The notes under the pieces: model-generated
What the model was told of the DNA's origin: nothing
Seen by the model: only the letters and a program-made list of their open reading frames with translations
Database searches by the model: none
NCBI GenBank assembly: GCA_002427885.1
Contig: DIZI01000041.1
Coordinates: 209,268-273,267, forward strand
Length of the DNA: 64,000 bases
Reading direction: 5' to 3'
Source: Paludibacter sp. UBA6032
GTDB taxonomy: Bacteria > Bacteroidota > Bacteroidia > Bacteroidales > Paludibacteraceae
Position numbers and translations under genes: made by a program
Shown: piece after piece, positions 27,960 through 36,957 of the stretch
Position numbering within the stretch: the stretch's first letter is position 1
Layout of the letters: every line of letters starts with the position of its first letter

Positions 27960-28492
27960 GAAGGTAAATCATGTTTTTTATTATTGCTATTAGATTATAC
28001 ACTTACAATTCAATAAATTGCTCAAAAAACGCAAATGATTAACATCCCAAAAGTAATACAAATTTTAAAATTGTCAAAATAACTTCCTACTAATGTCCAA
28101 CTTTAACCCCCTGACATTAACAATTTTCAAAAACCAAATCCAGCCATTTAAAGACTATTTTGATTAATTCTATACTAACACTTCTGACTTTAGAAAAAAA
28201 CAGAATCCGTAAACATTTAATCCGTTTGATTATTCCATATATTATAATGATATTGATAGGTAATTATTGCATAACGGAAAAGGGTATTCATTTGTTTTTA
28301 AAATTCAAATCGGGTTAATTTAAGTTTTTATCAGTGAAATAAAAGAAAGAAAGAATGTAAATAATACTAATTACATTTACTAAATTTCTTGTTTTTCGTT
28401 TATGATACAGAACATTCGACCTACAGTATTGTTTTAGAATTTAAATTGGCAAATCATTCTTTATTATTATATAGCTATCTAAAACAACAGAA
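27960..28492. other. Gene-free AT-rich region before the acyl-CoA dehydrogenase
   Basis: No gene is supported on either strand. A short inverted repeat AATGTAA (28354-28360) / TTACATT (28371-28377), about 115 bp before the dehydrogenase start, could be an operator. No clear TANNTTTG promoter box was found. Confidence 0.5.
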
Positions 28493-30049
28493 ATGCAAGA
28501 AACACTGACAAAATCTGAGGATAACTCATCGTATCAAAACAAGCAAAGCACACAAACAAAATCGTTCGAAATCTTTATCACTGATTTTAAAACGACAATT
28601 AAGAAACTTTTTCGGGAGGAAAATGACATTAATCAATTAAGTATATACCGGGGTTTACCCGCTGATATTTTGACTGAAATTATGACTTGTAATCCTCTGT
28701 CTTTGAGCATTCCGAAACAGTATGGAGGTAGAGGAGGTACAGTTGCCGAAAACATGCAATTACTTTCTGCGGCATCTTACGAGTCAATGGCATTATCACT
28801 GACCCTGGGAATAAACAGCGCACTTTTTCTTCAGCCTTTTGCCAAATACGGACAAGAAGAAGCAAAAAAAACAGTTTTTGACCGGTTCTTACATGCTCAA
28901 AATATGGGTGGTTTGATGATCACTGAACCGGGATTTGGAAGCGATGCATTAAATATGCAAACTTCTTATGTTGAAAACACGAATAATTTTCACTTAAAGG
29001 GAACAAAACATTGGGCTGGCTTAACCGGACAAGCAGATTATTGGTTACTTACAGCACGCAAACAAACCGAACAAGGTAATCTTCAACGGGACATTGATTT
29101 TTTCGTTTGTGATAATACAGCAGCAGGACAAAAAATTGTGGTGGATGAATATTTTGAAAACCTGGGTCTCTATCAGATACCTTATGGAAGGAATATTTTG
29201 GATGTTGAAATTCCAAAGACACAAAGATTGATACCTCATACAACAGGCGTTAAAATGATGCTTGACCTCTTGCACAGAAGCAGAATGCATTTCCCGGGTA
29301 TGGGACTTGGTTTTGTAAAACGCATGCTCGACGAGGCGATTGAACATACTCAACAACGATTAGTTGGTGGAAAATCGCTGTTTAATTATGATCAGGTTCA
29401 GGAACGATTGGCAAGCCTTCAGGCTAAATTCACCATTTGTTCCGCACTTTCAATGAAAGGTAGCCAAATGGCTGACATTAGTAATGATTTAACAGGTTTA
29501 GGATTTGAGGCAAATATTATCAAGACAGTTATAACTGACCTTATGCAGGAGTCAGCTCAATCCCTCTTAACATTGGTAGGGGCAAAAGGATATAAACACA
29601 ATCATATTGCTGGACGGGGAACTGTTGACACCAGACCTTTTCAGATTTTTGAGGGATCCAATGATATTCTTTATGCTCAAATTGGAGAAACTCTGGTAAA
29701 AATGATGAAAACTGCTAAAGAAGCAAGTTTATTAATCTACTTAAAAGGGTTAGAATTAACTGAACTGGCTGCTAAAAAGATAAAAGATCTTATCAGTTTT
29801 GATATCGATTTTCAAATGTCACAGCGAAAATTAGTAGAAATGGGACAGCTTATCAGTAGAATAGCTTCATTGGATATGGTTTTAAAATTAGGCGAAAAAG
29901 GTTTCAGATCTGATTTAATTGAAGCAGCTGTTTCGATGTTACGACAGGAGATTTCAAACCTGATTAATAATTATTCCTTTGTACAAAAAACGGTAGTAAT
30001 TGAGAATTACGAGGAAGGTGGCAATTGGAGTGCTTTTGCAAAAATATAG
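28493..30049 (+). CDS. Acyl-CoA dehydrogenase family flavoprotein
   Basis: The 518-residue cytoplasmic enzyme is of the type that oxidises an acyl-CoA to the 2,3-enoyl-CoA using FAD. It shows LSIPKQYGGRGG in the N-terminal helical domain, GGLMITEPGFGSDALNM for flavin/substrate binding, and KGTKHWAGLTG. The probable catalytic base is E387 in QIFEGSND. It is longer than typical (about 380-400), with a polar Gln/Ser-rich N-terminal stretch and an extra C-terminal helical region. It stands alone on the plus strand with no ETF or thiolase genes nearby, so the substrate is unknown. Confidence 0.85.
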   Translation: MQETLTKSEDNSSYQNKQSTQTKSFEIFITDFKTTIKKLFREENDINQLSIYRGLPADILTEIMTCNPLSLSIPKQYGGRGGTVAENMQLLSAASYESMALSLTLGINSALFLQPFAKYGQEEAKKTVFDRFLHAQNMGGLMITEPGFGSDALNMQTSYVENTNNFHLKGTKHWAGLTGQADYWLLTARKQTEQGNLQRDIDFFVCDNTAAGQKIVVDEYFENLGLYQIPYGRNILDVEIPKTQRLIPHTTGVKMMLDLLHRSRMHFPGMGLGFVKRMLDEAIEHTQQRLVGGKSLFNYDQVQERLASLQAKFTICSALSMKGSQMADISNDLTGLGFEANIIKTVITDLMQESAQSLLTLVGAKGYKHNHIAGRGTVDTRPFQIFEGSNDILYAQIGETLVKMMKTAKEASLLIYLKGLELTELAAKKIKDLISFDIDFQMSQRKLVEMGQLISRIASLDMVLKLGEKGFRSDLIEAAVSMLRQEISNLINNYSFVQKTVVIENYEEGGNWSAFAKI

Positions 30050-30120
30050 GAAAAAACTATTTTTACTTTTTGTTCTTCAGGTACTGTAAACTTAAATCTG
30101 CTTGACAAAATAAAATTTCT

Positions 30121-30150
30121 ACCCCAAAATACAAGGCTGTATTTTGGGGT
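30121..30150. terminator. Bidirectional terminator between acyl-CoA dehydrogenase and S41 protease
   Basis: A perfect 13-bp stem (30121-30133 with 30138-30150) around an AGGC loop is followed by a T-rich tail on the plus strand. It ends the convergent genes at 28493-30049 and 30244-31899. Confidence 0.88.
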
Positions 30151-30243
30151 CGATTTGTTTTTTCATGCTTTCAGGAATGACTGGAAGTCATATCACACAA
30201 GCTTTATGCACAATTTACAAAATTTCAAAACCATTTCTGCCCT

Positions 30244-31899
30244 TTAATTTTTCGTGTGAAGTATTTTCAAATACTCTCCTCCGGGTTTCAGAATTTGCAA
30301 CGCTGCTTTCAAATCATTGTCAGTTTTCAATGAATACTGAATATCACCCTTTTGAAAGTAATATCGTTTAATAATTTCCAAACTTAGCAATTCTTTTACA
30401 TCATCTTTATTCTCTTCAATACTTTTCGCAATATCAGGAACCAGTTTCGCTTTTAATGCGGCAAATTCGTCCTTTGCCCGTTTATCAAGATTCTCATTTT
30501 GAGCCATTTCGAACAATTGATCGTAATATTTTTCAGTTTGCGAAGTATATGTAAATTTCTTTTCGACCAAATAGTTGGTAAAAGCTTTAAAATCTTCATC
30601 TGACAAAACAAAATCTGCCGCAGAAGCGATAGTTGGATGAGTTAGTACATATGTTGTTGCAAAATCAAAATACAAGTTTTGGGCATAAATATAATAAGCA
30701 ATGTTCAGCTTACGATCATCCTTGGTAATTGTATCTGGAACAATTCCACCACCATCACGAACTTTACGGCCATTCCGGGTCAAAAATTCTGAAGTTAAAC
30801 TATCCGGAATATGACCCACACTTCCATCATCATTTCTGTGGCTGTAATCTATAGCCTGAATACAACGTCCACTGGGAATATAATATTTAGCAGTAGTCAC
30901 CTTCAAATGTCCACCATATCCAACAGGGCGTATATTCTGCACCAACCCTTTACCAAAAGTCCTTTCGCCAACAATAACAGCCCTGTCCATATCCTGAAAA
31001 GATCCCGCTAAAATTTCGGAAGCAGAGGCAGAAGAACGATTAGTCAATACTACAATTTTTAATTGTGGGAAAATTGGTTCGGAAGGTGTTTTGTAAGTCC
31101 TGTCTGCGTCAATGTTTTTCCCTTTTGTTGTTACTACATCAGTTCCTTTGGGGACAAAATAACCAACAATTTTCACGGCCTCATCGACTAATCCACCACC
31201 ATTGTTCCGAACATCCAACACCAAAGACTCAATTTTATGCTGTTTTAGCAGATCTTCCACAGCTGATTTAACTTCGATAGCCGCCCGGTCAGTAAATTCA
31301 TTAAGCAAAACATATCCGACTTTATCTGCCACCAGTGCAGAATAGCCAACCGGATTCACCTGTATTTTTTCACGCTTAAACTCTTTCTCAATGGGTTTCT
31401 TTTCTCCTAAACGTTTAAGTTTGATTTTAATCACGGTATTTTGAGTTCCTTTTAAAAGCGAACTAACCTGACTCACTGTCAAACCCGCTACATTTTTCCC
31501 GTCAACTTCAAGAATGATATCACCTGCACGAACATCATTTCGTTGGGCAGGCATACCTTCATAGGGTTCGGAAACAAGAATGTCCTTGTCAATCTTCATA
31601 ATCATAGCACCAATACCTGCATATTCACCGGTAGTCATGAATTTCAAATCATCCGTTTCAGATTCAGGAATATAAACTGTATAGGGATCAAGCTTTTCAA
31701 GCATTTTGTCAATAGCAGTCTTCACAACTTTATCATAGTTGAGGGTATCAACATAATACATATCAAGTTCCCGAAAAAGAGAATTGAAAATACTCATGTT
31801 TTTACTGATTCGAAAGCTATGTTGATCAACGGTTGGAGCTGCAAAAATACTTGTACTTATGCAAAACAGAAGAAACGATAAATAAATGGTTCTTTTCAT
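30244..31899 (-). CDS. S41 family C-terminal processing protease (CtpA/Prc-like)
   Basis: The 551-residue protein has a signal peptide (MKRTIYLSFLLFCISTSIFA), a helical segment, a PDZ domain (about 85-170, GAMIMKIDKDILV to DIILEVDGKNVAGL) and the S41 catalytic domain. The serine motif SSASASEILAGSFQD and the lysine motif GERTFGKGLVQN are both present, so the Ser-Lys dyad is intact. It probably acts in the periplasm on C-terminal tails of proteins. The gene follows coaD with 41 bp between, the same direction, and is likely in its operon. The C-terminal 150 residues are helical and lack a known domain. Confidence 0.9.
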   Translation of the reverse strand: MKRTIYLSFLLFCISTSIFAAPTVDQHSFRISKNMSIFNSLFRELDMYYVDTLNYDKVVKTAIDKMLEKLDPYTVYIPESETDDLKFMTTGEYAGIGAMIMKIDKDILVSEPYEGMPAQRNDVRAGDIILEVDGKNVAGLTVSQVSSLLKGTQNTVIKIKLKRLGEKKPIEKEFKREKIQVNPVGYSALVADKVGYVLLNEFTDRAAIEVKSAVEDLLKQHKIESLVLDVRNNGGGLVDEAVKIVGYFVPKGTDVVTTKGKNIDADRTYKTPSEPIFPQLKIVVLTNRSSASASEILAGSFQDMDRAVIVGERTFGKGLVQNIRPVGYGGHLKVTTAKYYIPSGRCIQAIDYSHRNDDGSVGHIPDSLTSEFLTRNGRKVRDGGGIVPDTITKDDRKLNIAYYIYAQNLYFDFATTYVLTHPTIASAADFVLSDEDFKAFTNYLVEKKFTYTSQTEKYYDQLFEMAQNENLDKRAKDEFAALKAKLVPDIAKSIEENKDDVKELLSLEIIKRYYFQKGDIQYSLKTDNDLKAALQILKPGGEYLKILHTKN

Positions 31900-31940
31900 A
31901 ATTGAAATAATTGAGTCCCTGATTGAAAGTCAGAGAGTTT

Positions 31941-32393
31941 TTACAATTTTACATTAGGGGGTAAAAAAAGTGAAATATCTTTTCCATAAGAAATCAGATC
32001 GCGTGCCACCGTAGAGGAAATATAGGAATATTCAGATTCGGTAAAAAGTATAACTGTCTCAATACCTGTAAGTTTCCGATTAGTATCTGCAATAGTCCGT
32101 TCATATTCAAAATCGCCAACCGTACGCAGGCCTCTCAAAACGTATCCGGCATCAACCGAAAGCGCAAAATCAACGGTCAGACTATTATAAGACATCACTT
32201 TAACTCGCGGCTCATTTTCAAAAGCCTGATGAATCATCTCTATCCGTTTTTCAACAGAAAACAGCGTTTTCTTTGTCTGATTTAAACCAATTCCAATGAT
32301 AATTTCATCAAAAAAGGCTAATCCTCTAATTACAATACTATAATGACCGATAGTGAAAGGATCGAATGTCCCCGGAAAAATGGCACGTTTCAT
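31941..32393 (-). CDS. coaD: Pantetheine-phosphate adenylyltransferase
   Basis: The 150-residue protein transfers AMP from ATP to 4'-phosphopantetheine, the penultimate step of coenzyme A synthesis. The nucleotidyltransferase signature is GTFDPFTIGHYSI (TxGH form). VLRGLRTVGDFEYE and the C-terminal YISSTVARDL (the SSS-VRE region) are also present. Length is normal. It is the first gene of a probable pair with the S41 protease and is divergent from the lytic transglycosylase gene. Confidence 0.93.
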   Translation of the reverse strand: MKRAIFPGTFDPFTIGHYSIVIRGLAFFDEIIIGIGLNQTKKTLFSVEKRIEMIHQAFENEPRVKVMSYNSLTVDFALSVDAGYVLRGLRTVGDFEYERTIADTNRKLTGIETVILFTESEYSYISSTVARDLISYGKDISLFLPPNVKL

Positions 32394-32396
32394 GAC

Positions 32397-32435
32397 TTAT
32401 AATTTCAGGTTTTGTTCTGTCAATAATTCGCTCAT
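32397..32435 (-). other. Possible 12-codon leader peptide before coaD
   Basis: An ATG at 32435 opens MSELLTEQNLKL, with its stop three bases before the coaD start. It lies within the predicted coaD leader. It could be an upstream ORF coupled to coaD, the tail of a lost gene (the frame stays open upstream as NRKSFGKDIFKK), or chance. Confidence 0.25.
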
Positions 32436-32482
32436 CTTTTTGAAAATGTCCTTCCCGAAAGATTTGCGATTAAAAACAAGTA

Positions 32483-32490
32483 CAAAGATA
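32483..32490 (-). promoter_or_regulatory. -7 box of the coaD promoter
   Basis: The minus strand reads TATCTTTG, an exact TANNTTTG match, 90 bp before coaD. The -33 region is only T-rich. Confidence 0.5.
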
Positions 32491-32506
32491 GAAAAAATTA
32501 TTTTAG

Positions 32507-32519
32507 CTGTTAAAAACAG
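32507..32519. promoter_or_regulatory. Palindrome between the divergent coaD and transglycosylase promoters
   Basis: CTGTTAAAAACAG has perfect 5-bp arms around AAA. It lies between the two opposed -7 boxes. It is a possible operator, but short enough to be chance. Confidence 0.3.
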
Positions 32520-32572
32520 TAAGATAAGTTTGTTATTTTTAGTTTTTAAGTGAGCTATATCAGTTTATAGAT

Positions 32573-32580
32573 TATCTTTG
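32573..32580 (+). promoter_or_regulatory. -7 box of the lytic transglycosylase promoter
   Basis: TATCTTTG matches TANNTTTG, 38 bp before the ATG at 32619. No TTTG is present at the usual -33 distance. Confidence 0.5.
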
Positions 32581-32618
32581 TATTCGTAAAACAATCTATT
32601 TAAACGCTGAACGAAAAT

Positions 32619-33536
32619 ATGAAGAATAAAACCGGAATCATATTCTTTTTGTTGGTATTCATTTGTCAGACTTCATTTGCAGTGGAACCTGTCTCTTCAG
32701 TTCCAATACCTTCAAAAGTTGAATTTTCCGGACAAACAATATCGTTGGAGCGTTATGACATGCGTGAGCGGTTCGACCGGGAACAAATCGTCATTGCTTA
32801 CAATCATTCTGTAAGCCTATTACAAATAAAAAGAGCTAATCGTTATTTCCCTGTCATTGAGCCAATTCTCAAACGATACGGAATTCCTGATGATTTCAAA
32901 TACTTAGCTGTAATTGAAAGCAATCTTGATCCCCGTGCTCAGTCAGGCGCACAGGCTGCCGGTCTCTGGCAATTGATGCCAAAAACAGCCGAACAATTCG
33001 GGCTGGAAGTGAATGACGAAGTGGATGAGAGGTATCATATCCAGAAGGAAACTGAAGCAGCGTGCAAATATTTCAAGAGTGCTTATAATAAATTTAACAA
33101 CTGGGTTACGGTAGCTGCTTCGTACAATGCAGGGATGGGACGTATTTCAGAGGAATTTACGAAACAACAGGCTAATGAATCTTTCGATATTTTGTTAACA
33201 TCCGAAACCAGCCGGTACGTTTTCCGTATCCTGGCTATGAAACAATTTCTCGAAAATCCGAAAGCGTTCGGGTATCAGTTGCATCGCGATGATTTTTATC
33301 AGACGATAAATACCAAAGATGTGATCGTAAAAGATTCTGTAAACGATTGGACAACCTGGGCCGCTCAATACGGGATCAGCTATTCACAGTTGAAAGATTT
33401 CAATATCTGGCTAAGGGACAGGAAATTGACAAATCCCAAAAAGAAAGAATACTTTATACAGATTCCCGATAAGGCAGATTTTATATATAATATTTCTAAA
33501 GTGACGATTCACAACCCTATGTGGGTGATACTTTAA
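32619..33536 (+). CDS. Lytic murein transglycosylase (MltD-like, no LysM)
   Basis: The 305-residue protein has a signal peptide (ends near QTSFA) and a family 23 (SLT) domain. Catalytic Glu is E100 in YLAVIESNLDP, followed by SGAQAAGLWQLMPKTAEQFG and VAASYNAGMGRI. It should cleave the glycan strand of peptidoglycan in the periplasm, leaving 1,6-anhydromuramic ends. The C-terminal 90 residues (QLKDFNIWLRDRKLTN, YFIQIP) resemble the region joining SLT and LysM domains in MltD, but the LysM modules are absent. It is transcribed divergently from coaD. Confidence 0.9.
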   Translation: MKNKTGIIFFLLVFICQTSFAVEPVSSVPIPSKVEFSGQTISLERYDMRERFDREQIVIAYNHSVSLLQIKRANRYFPVIEPILKRYGIPDDFKYLAVIESNLDPRAQSGAQAAGLWQLMPKTAEQFGLEVNDEVDERYHIQKETEAACKYFKSAYNKFNNWVTVAASYNAGMGRISEEFTKQQANESFDILLTSETSRYVFRILAMKQFLENPKAFGYQLHRDDFYQTINTKDVIVKDSVNDWTTWAAQYGISYSQLKDFNIWLRDRKLTNPKKKEYFIQIPDKADFIYNISKVTIHNPMWVIL

Positions 33537-33617
33537 TTTCTTATTATTTACAACAATTATTTCCATTAACCGTTTATTAAAAATTACAGTCTCGTTTTAT
33601 TACTAATTCTAAAAAAT

Positions 33618-34289
33618 ATGTTTATGAAAAAGTTTATTATTGCTGCAGTATTGCTATTCTCTGTTACCTTTACTTTTGCTCAACTCAATTTTGGTATCAA
33701 AGCGGGTTATAACTCTTCACTTGGGATGAACAATCTAAGTTCAGTTACAACCGGTGATTACAACCTGAACTCTGTTAGTTCTGAACTTGCAAACGGCTTC
33801 CACGCTGGGATATTTGCCCGGTTAGGTTTTAAAAATATCTATTTTCAACCTGAATTCTTATATTCCATGGGGAAAAAAGATTACACCATAACCTTCAAAG
33901 ATGCCGTTAATAAGGATGTAACTTTCAACAAACTGGTAAATGTGAGCACCCTGGATGTTCCGCTGTTGTTGGGTTATAAATTATTGGATTTAAAGTTAGT
34001 CAATTTGCGTGTCTTTGCAGGTCCCAAACTTAGATTTAATGCAGGTTCTTCACTAAGTTACAGCAATCTTACTACCGGTGGATCGGTTACTCAGGACCAG
34101 TTGGTAAAAGATGTCAAGGCTGCGCAGGTAGGACTGGAAGCAGGGGTAGGAGTTGATGTACTCATGTTTACTCTGGATGCCCGCTACAACTTAATCGGCG
34201 ACATGTATCAAACAAAACTTAGTTCTCTTACTATTGATAATATACCAGCCAATACTTTTGTTATTTCCCTGGGGTGGAAATTATTCTAA
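33618..34289 (+). CDS. Outer membrane beta-barrel protein (PorT-like family)
   Basis: The 223-residue protein has a signal peptide (MKKFIIAAVLLFSVTFTFA), then LNFGIKAGYNSS and alternating strands such as NIYFQPEFLYSM and FAGPKLRFNAG, ending in VISLGWKLF with a terminal aromatic residue. This is the small 8-strand OMP beta-barrel type common in Bacteroidota. The function is unknown; similarity is to the PorT-like fold, not proof of a T9SS role. The ATG at 33624 (MKK) is an alternative start. A good terminator follows. Confidence 0.8.
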   Translation: MFMKKFIIAAVLLFSVTFTFAQLNFGIKAGYNSSLGMNNLSSVTTGDYNLNSVSSELANGFHAGIFARLGFKNIYFQPEFLYSMGKKDYTITFKDAVNKDVTFNKLVNVSTLDVPLLLGYKLLDLKLVNLRVFAGPKLRFNAGSSLSYSNLTTGGSVTQDQLVKDVKAAQVGLEAGVGVDVLMFTLDARYNLIGDMYQTKLSSLTIDNIPANTFVISLGWKLF

Positions 34290-34314
34290 CAAATTGCTGA
34301 TTTTTTTTTACCGG

Positions 34315-34345
34315 ACGCTTGTTTCTCAAATTGGGAAACAAGCGT
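34315..34345 (+). terminator. Terminator of the outer membrane barrel gene
   Basis: An 11-bp perfect stem (34315-34325 with 34335-34345, ACGCTTGTTTC/GAAACAAGCGT) is followed by a T-rich tail (TTGTTTTG). Confidence 0.82.
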
Positions 34346-34412
34346 TTGTTTTGCTGTATACCTGTCCATCACCCACTGCCATTCGACGTCTTAATCTTAT
34401 CATTTATTTTTG

Positions 34413-34420
34413 TATCTTTG
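34413..34420 (+). promoter_or_regulatory. -7 box of the argS promoter
   Basis: TATCTTTG followed by CAC is an exact match to TANNTTTG, 25 bp before the argS ATG. The -33 element is not clear. Confidence 0.5.
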
Positions 34421-34444
34421 CACTCCGAATAAAAAAATGAAACA

Positions 34445-36238
34445 ATGAACTTAGAAACGACCATTGGAATCGTAGTTATGCAAGCCGTAGAAACACTTTA
34501 CGGATTGAAAACGGAGTTAAATCAGATACAACTTCAAAAGACCAAGAGAGAGTTTGAAGGCGATCTGACCGTCGTCATTTTTCCTTTTGTGAAAGCCGCC
34601 CGTAAATCGCCCGAACAGACGGGACAGGAAATTGGAGAATTCTTGAAGCTGAACAATTCAGTAATTTCGTCTTTCAATGTCATTAAAGGATTTTTGAATC
34701 TAACCATCAGTCAAAATTATTGGCTCCGGGCATTAAATGATATTCATGCCAATGCTCAATTCGGGATAACTGCTGCAACCGATGACTCGGACTTGATGAT
34801 GATCGAGTATTCGTCTCCAAATACCAATAAACCACTACATTTAGGACATATCCGCAATAATTTACTCGGATTCAGCATTGCTGAGATTCAAAAAGCAAAT
34901 GGTTGGAAAGTTGTCAAAACAAATATCGTAAACGACCGGGGTATTCATATTTGTAAATCGATGCTGGCCTGGAAAAAATGGGGTAAAGGAGAAACACCGG
35001 AGAGTTCGGGTTTGAAAGGCGACCATCTGGTGGGGAAATACTATGTAGTTTTCGATAAAGCCTATAAAGCTGAAATCAAAGGACTCATGGATAAGGGAAT
35101 GACTGAAGAGGATGCAAAAAAATCGGCTCCGCTAATTCTCGAAGCGCAAAAAATGTTGCTGGCCTGGGAAAAAAACGATTCCGAAGTCCGTCATTTATGG
35201 GAAACTATGAACGGTTGGGTTTATGCCGGATTCGACATTACCTATAAAAAACTGGGCGTTGATTTTGATCAGATTTATTACGAATCGGAAACCTATCTTG
35301 AAGGTAAATCGGAAGTTGAAAGAGGAGTAAAAAAAGATATTTTCAAACAACGTGAAGATGGTTCGGTTTGGGCCGACCTGACTGCCGATGGACTGGATGA
35401 GAAATTGCTGTTGCGTTCGGATGGAACTTCGGTATATATGACCCAGGACATTGGTACCGCTAAACTTCGTTACAACGATTATCCGATCAAGAAAATGGTT
35501 TACGTTGTTGGTAATGAACAAAATTATCATTTTCAGGTACTTTCTATTTTGCTCGACAAACTGGGATTTGAATGGGGAAAAAGCCTGGTACACTTCTCGT
35601 ATGGCATGGTGGAACTCCCCGAGGGTAAAATGAAAAGCCGTGAAGGAACCGTGGTCGATGCGGACGATCTGATGGATGAAATGATTGAAACAGCCCGTGA
35701 GACATCACAGGAATTAGGCAAACTGGACAATTGTACTCCCGAAGAAATTGAAGATATTGCCCGGTTGGTAGGACTTGGTTCGCTCAAATATTTCATTCTG
35801 AAAGTGGATCCACGGAAAAATATGACTTTTAATCCCAAAGAATCCATTGATTTTAACGGGAATACCGGACCATTTATTCAATATACACACGCAAGGATTA
35901 AATCGGTATTGAGAAAGGCTACAGAGCAGGGATTAGGTTTCATTTCGATTGAAAACACAGCACTTGTTATTTCAGAAAAAGAAAGTTATCTGGTTCAGTT
36001 GCTCACTGAATTTCCTTCGATTATCCGTCTGGCCGGTGAAGAATTTAGTCCCGCATTAATTGCCAATTATATTTACGAATTAGTGAAAGAATACAACCAA
36101 TTCTACCATGACTTCAGCATTCTGAAAGAAGAAAACGAAGGTCTGAAACAGTTCAGATTAGTTCTTTCTGAATCTACTGCTTCAGTCATTAAAACAGGTA
36201 TGAGACTTTTAGGTATTGATGTACCGGAAAGAATGTAG
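34445..36238 (+). CDS. argS: Arginyl-tRNA synthetase
   Basis: The 597-residue class I synthetase charges tRNA-Arg with arginine using ATP. The N-terminal additional (tRNA-binding) domain spans about 1-110. The HIGH-type motif is in SPNTNKPLHLGHIRNN (about residue 127) and the KMSK-type loop is GKMKSREGTVVDADD (about residue 393). The DALR anticodon-binding domain is C-terminal, ending LLGIDVPERM. Length and motifs are complete. It stands alone between two terminators. Confidence 0.95.
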   Translation: MNLETTIGIVVMQAVETLYGLKTELNQIQLQKTKREFEGDLTVVIFPFVKAARKSPEQTGQEIGEFLKLNNSVISSFNVIKGFLNLTISQNYWLRALNDIHANAQFGITAATDDSDLMMIEYSSPNTNKPLHLGHIRNNLLGFSIAEIQKANGWKVVKTNIVNDRGIHICKSMLAWKKWGKGETPESSGLKGDHLVGKYYVVFDKAYKAEIKGLMDKGMTEEDAKKSAPLILEAQKMLLAWEKNDSEVRHLWETMNGWVYAGFDITYKKLGVDFDQIYYESETYLEGKSEVERGVKKDIFKQREDGSVWADLTADGLDEKLLLRSDGTSVYMTQDIGTAKLRYNDYPIKKMVYVVGNEQNYHFQVLSILLDKLGFEWGKSLVHFSYGMVELPEGKMKSREGTVVDADDLMDEMIETARETSQELGKLDNCTPEEIEDIARLVGLGSLKYFILKVDPRKNMTFNPKESIDFNGNTGPFIQYTHARIKSVLRKATEQGLGFISIENTALVISEKESYLVQLLTEFPSIIRLAGEEFSPALIANYIYELVKEYNQFYHDFSILKEENEGLKQFRLVLSESTASVIKTGMRLLGIDVPERM

Positions 36239-36260
36239 AGACTATAATAACTTACATTTT

Positions 36261-36299
36261 AACATAAAAAAACGCCGGAATCCGGCGTTTTTTTATGTT
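36261..36299. terminator. Bidirectional terminator between argS and the Lrp-type regulator
   Basis: An exceptionally long perfect stem of 18 bp (36261-36278 with 36282-36299) has an AAT loop, a G+C core (CGCCGG/CCGGCG) and A/T arms that provide a U tract in both directions. Confidence 0.92.
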
Positions 36300-36311
36300 A
36301 TTCAGGGTTGA

Positions 36312-36824
36312 TCATTCCTGATTAAACTCCTCATCAGCCACTTCAACATTTGATTCGATTTCAAATACAGACAACTGACGACGGAAAATTTCGTCCAATG
36401 AAATTTGGAAAGTTTCGGTATGGGCAATACCTGGAATCAGGGTTAGATGTTCCAAAATGATTTGTAATAAATGTCGGTTATCCCTGGCATAAATTTTTAC
36501 AAACATGGAATACTTACCGGTTGCATAATGACATTCAACGACTTCCGGAATCTTTTTCAAATCTTCAACCACGGCATTGAACATCTTGATATCACTTAAA
36601 ATTATACCAATATAAGCGCAGGTCTGAAAACCTACTTTATAGGTGTCAACTACAAATTCGGAGCCTTTAATAATCCCTGTATTACGAAGTTTTTGTATGC
36701 GTTGATGAATAGCCGCTCCGGAGACATTACATTCGCGGGCTACTTCCAAAAAGGGGATTCGTGCATCCTGTGAAATAAGTTGAAGTATTTTTTTGTCCAA
36801 CCTGTCAATTTGATGTTGTGCCAT
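36312..36824 (-). CDS. Lrp/AsnC family transcriptional regulator
   Basis: The 170-residue DNA-binding protein has an N-terminal winged helix-turn-helix (about 5-65, LDKKILQLISQDARIPF, VSGAAIHQRIQKL) and an AsnC-type ligand-binding domain (about 70-150, GFQTCAYIGI, VVECHYATGKYSMFVKI). An acidic tail (NVEVADEEFNQE) follows. Family members sense amino acids and form octamers; the effector here is unknown. No target operon is adjacent: the neighbours are argS (convergent) and rsgA (133 bp upstream, same strand). Confidence 0.88.
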   Translation of the reverse strand: MAQHQIDRLDKKILQLISQDARIPFLEVARECNVSGAAIHQRIQKLRNTGIIKGSEFVVDTYKVGFQTCAYIGIILSDIKMFNAVVEDLKKIPEVVECHYATGKYSMFVKIYARDNRHLLQIILEHLTLIPGIAHTETFQISLDEIFRRQLSVFEIESNVEVADEEFNQE

Positions 36825-36957
36825 AGTATTTATTATTAACTCTTTATTTATCTTTTAGTTTTAATTGGAATAATTTTAATGCAAATGTATTTAATATTTT
36901 TGTATTTCGTTCAATATTTACTATAAATTGATAGTCAACTATGCAAAAATATTCATT

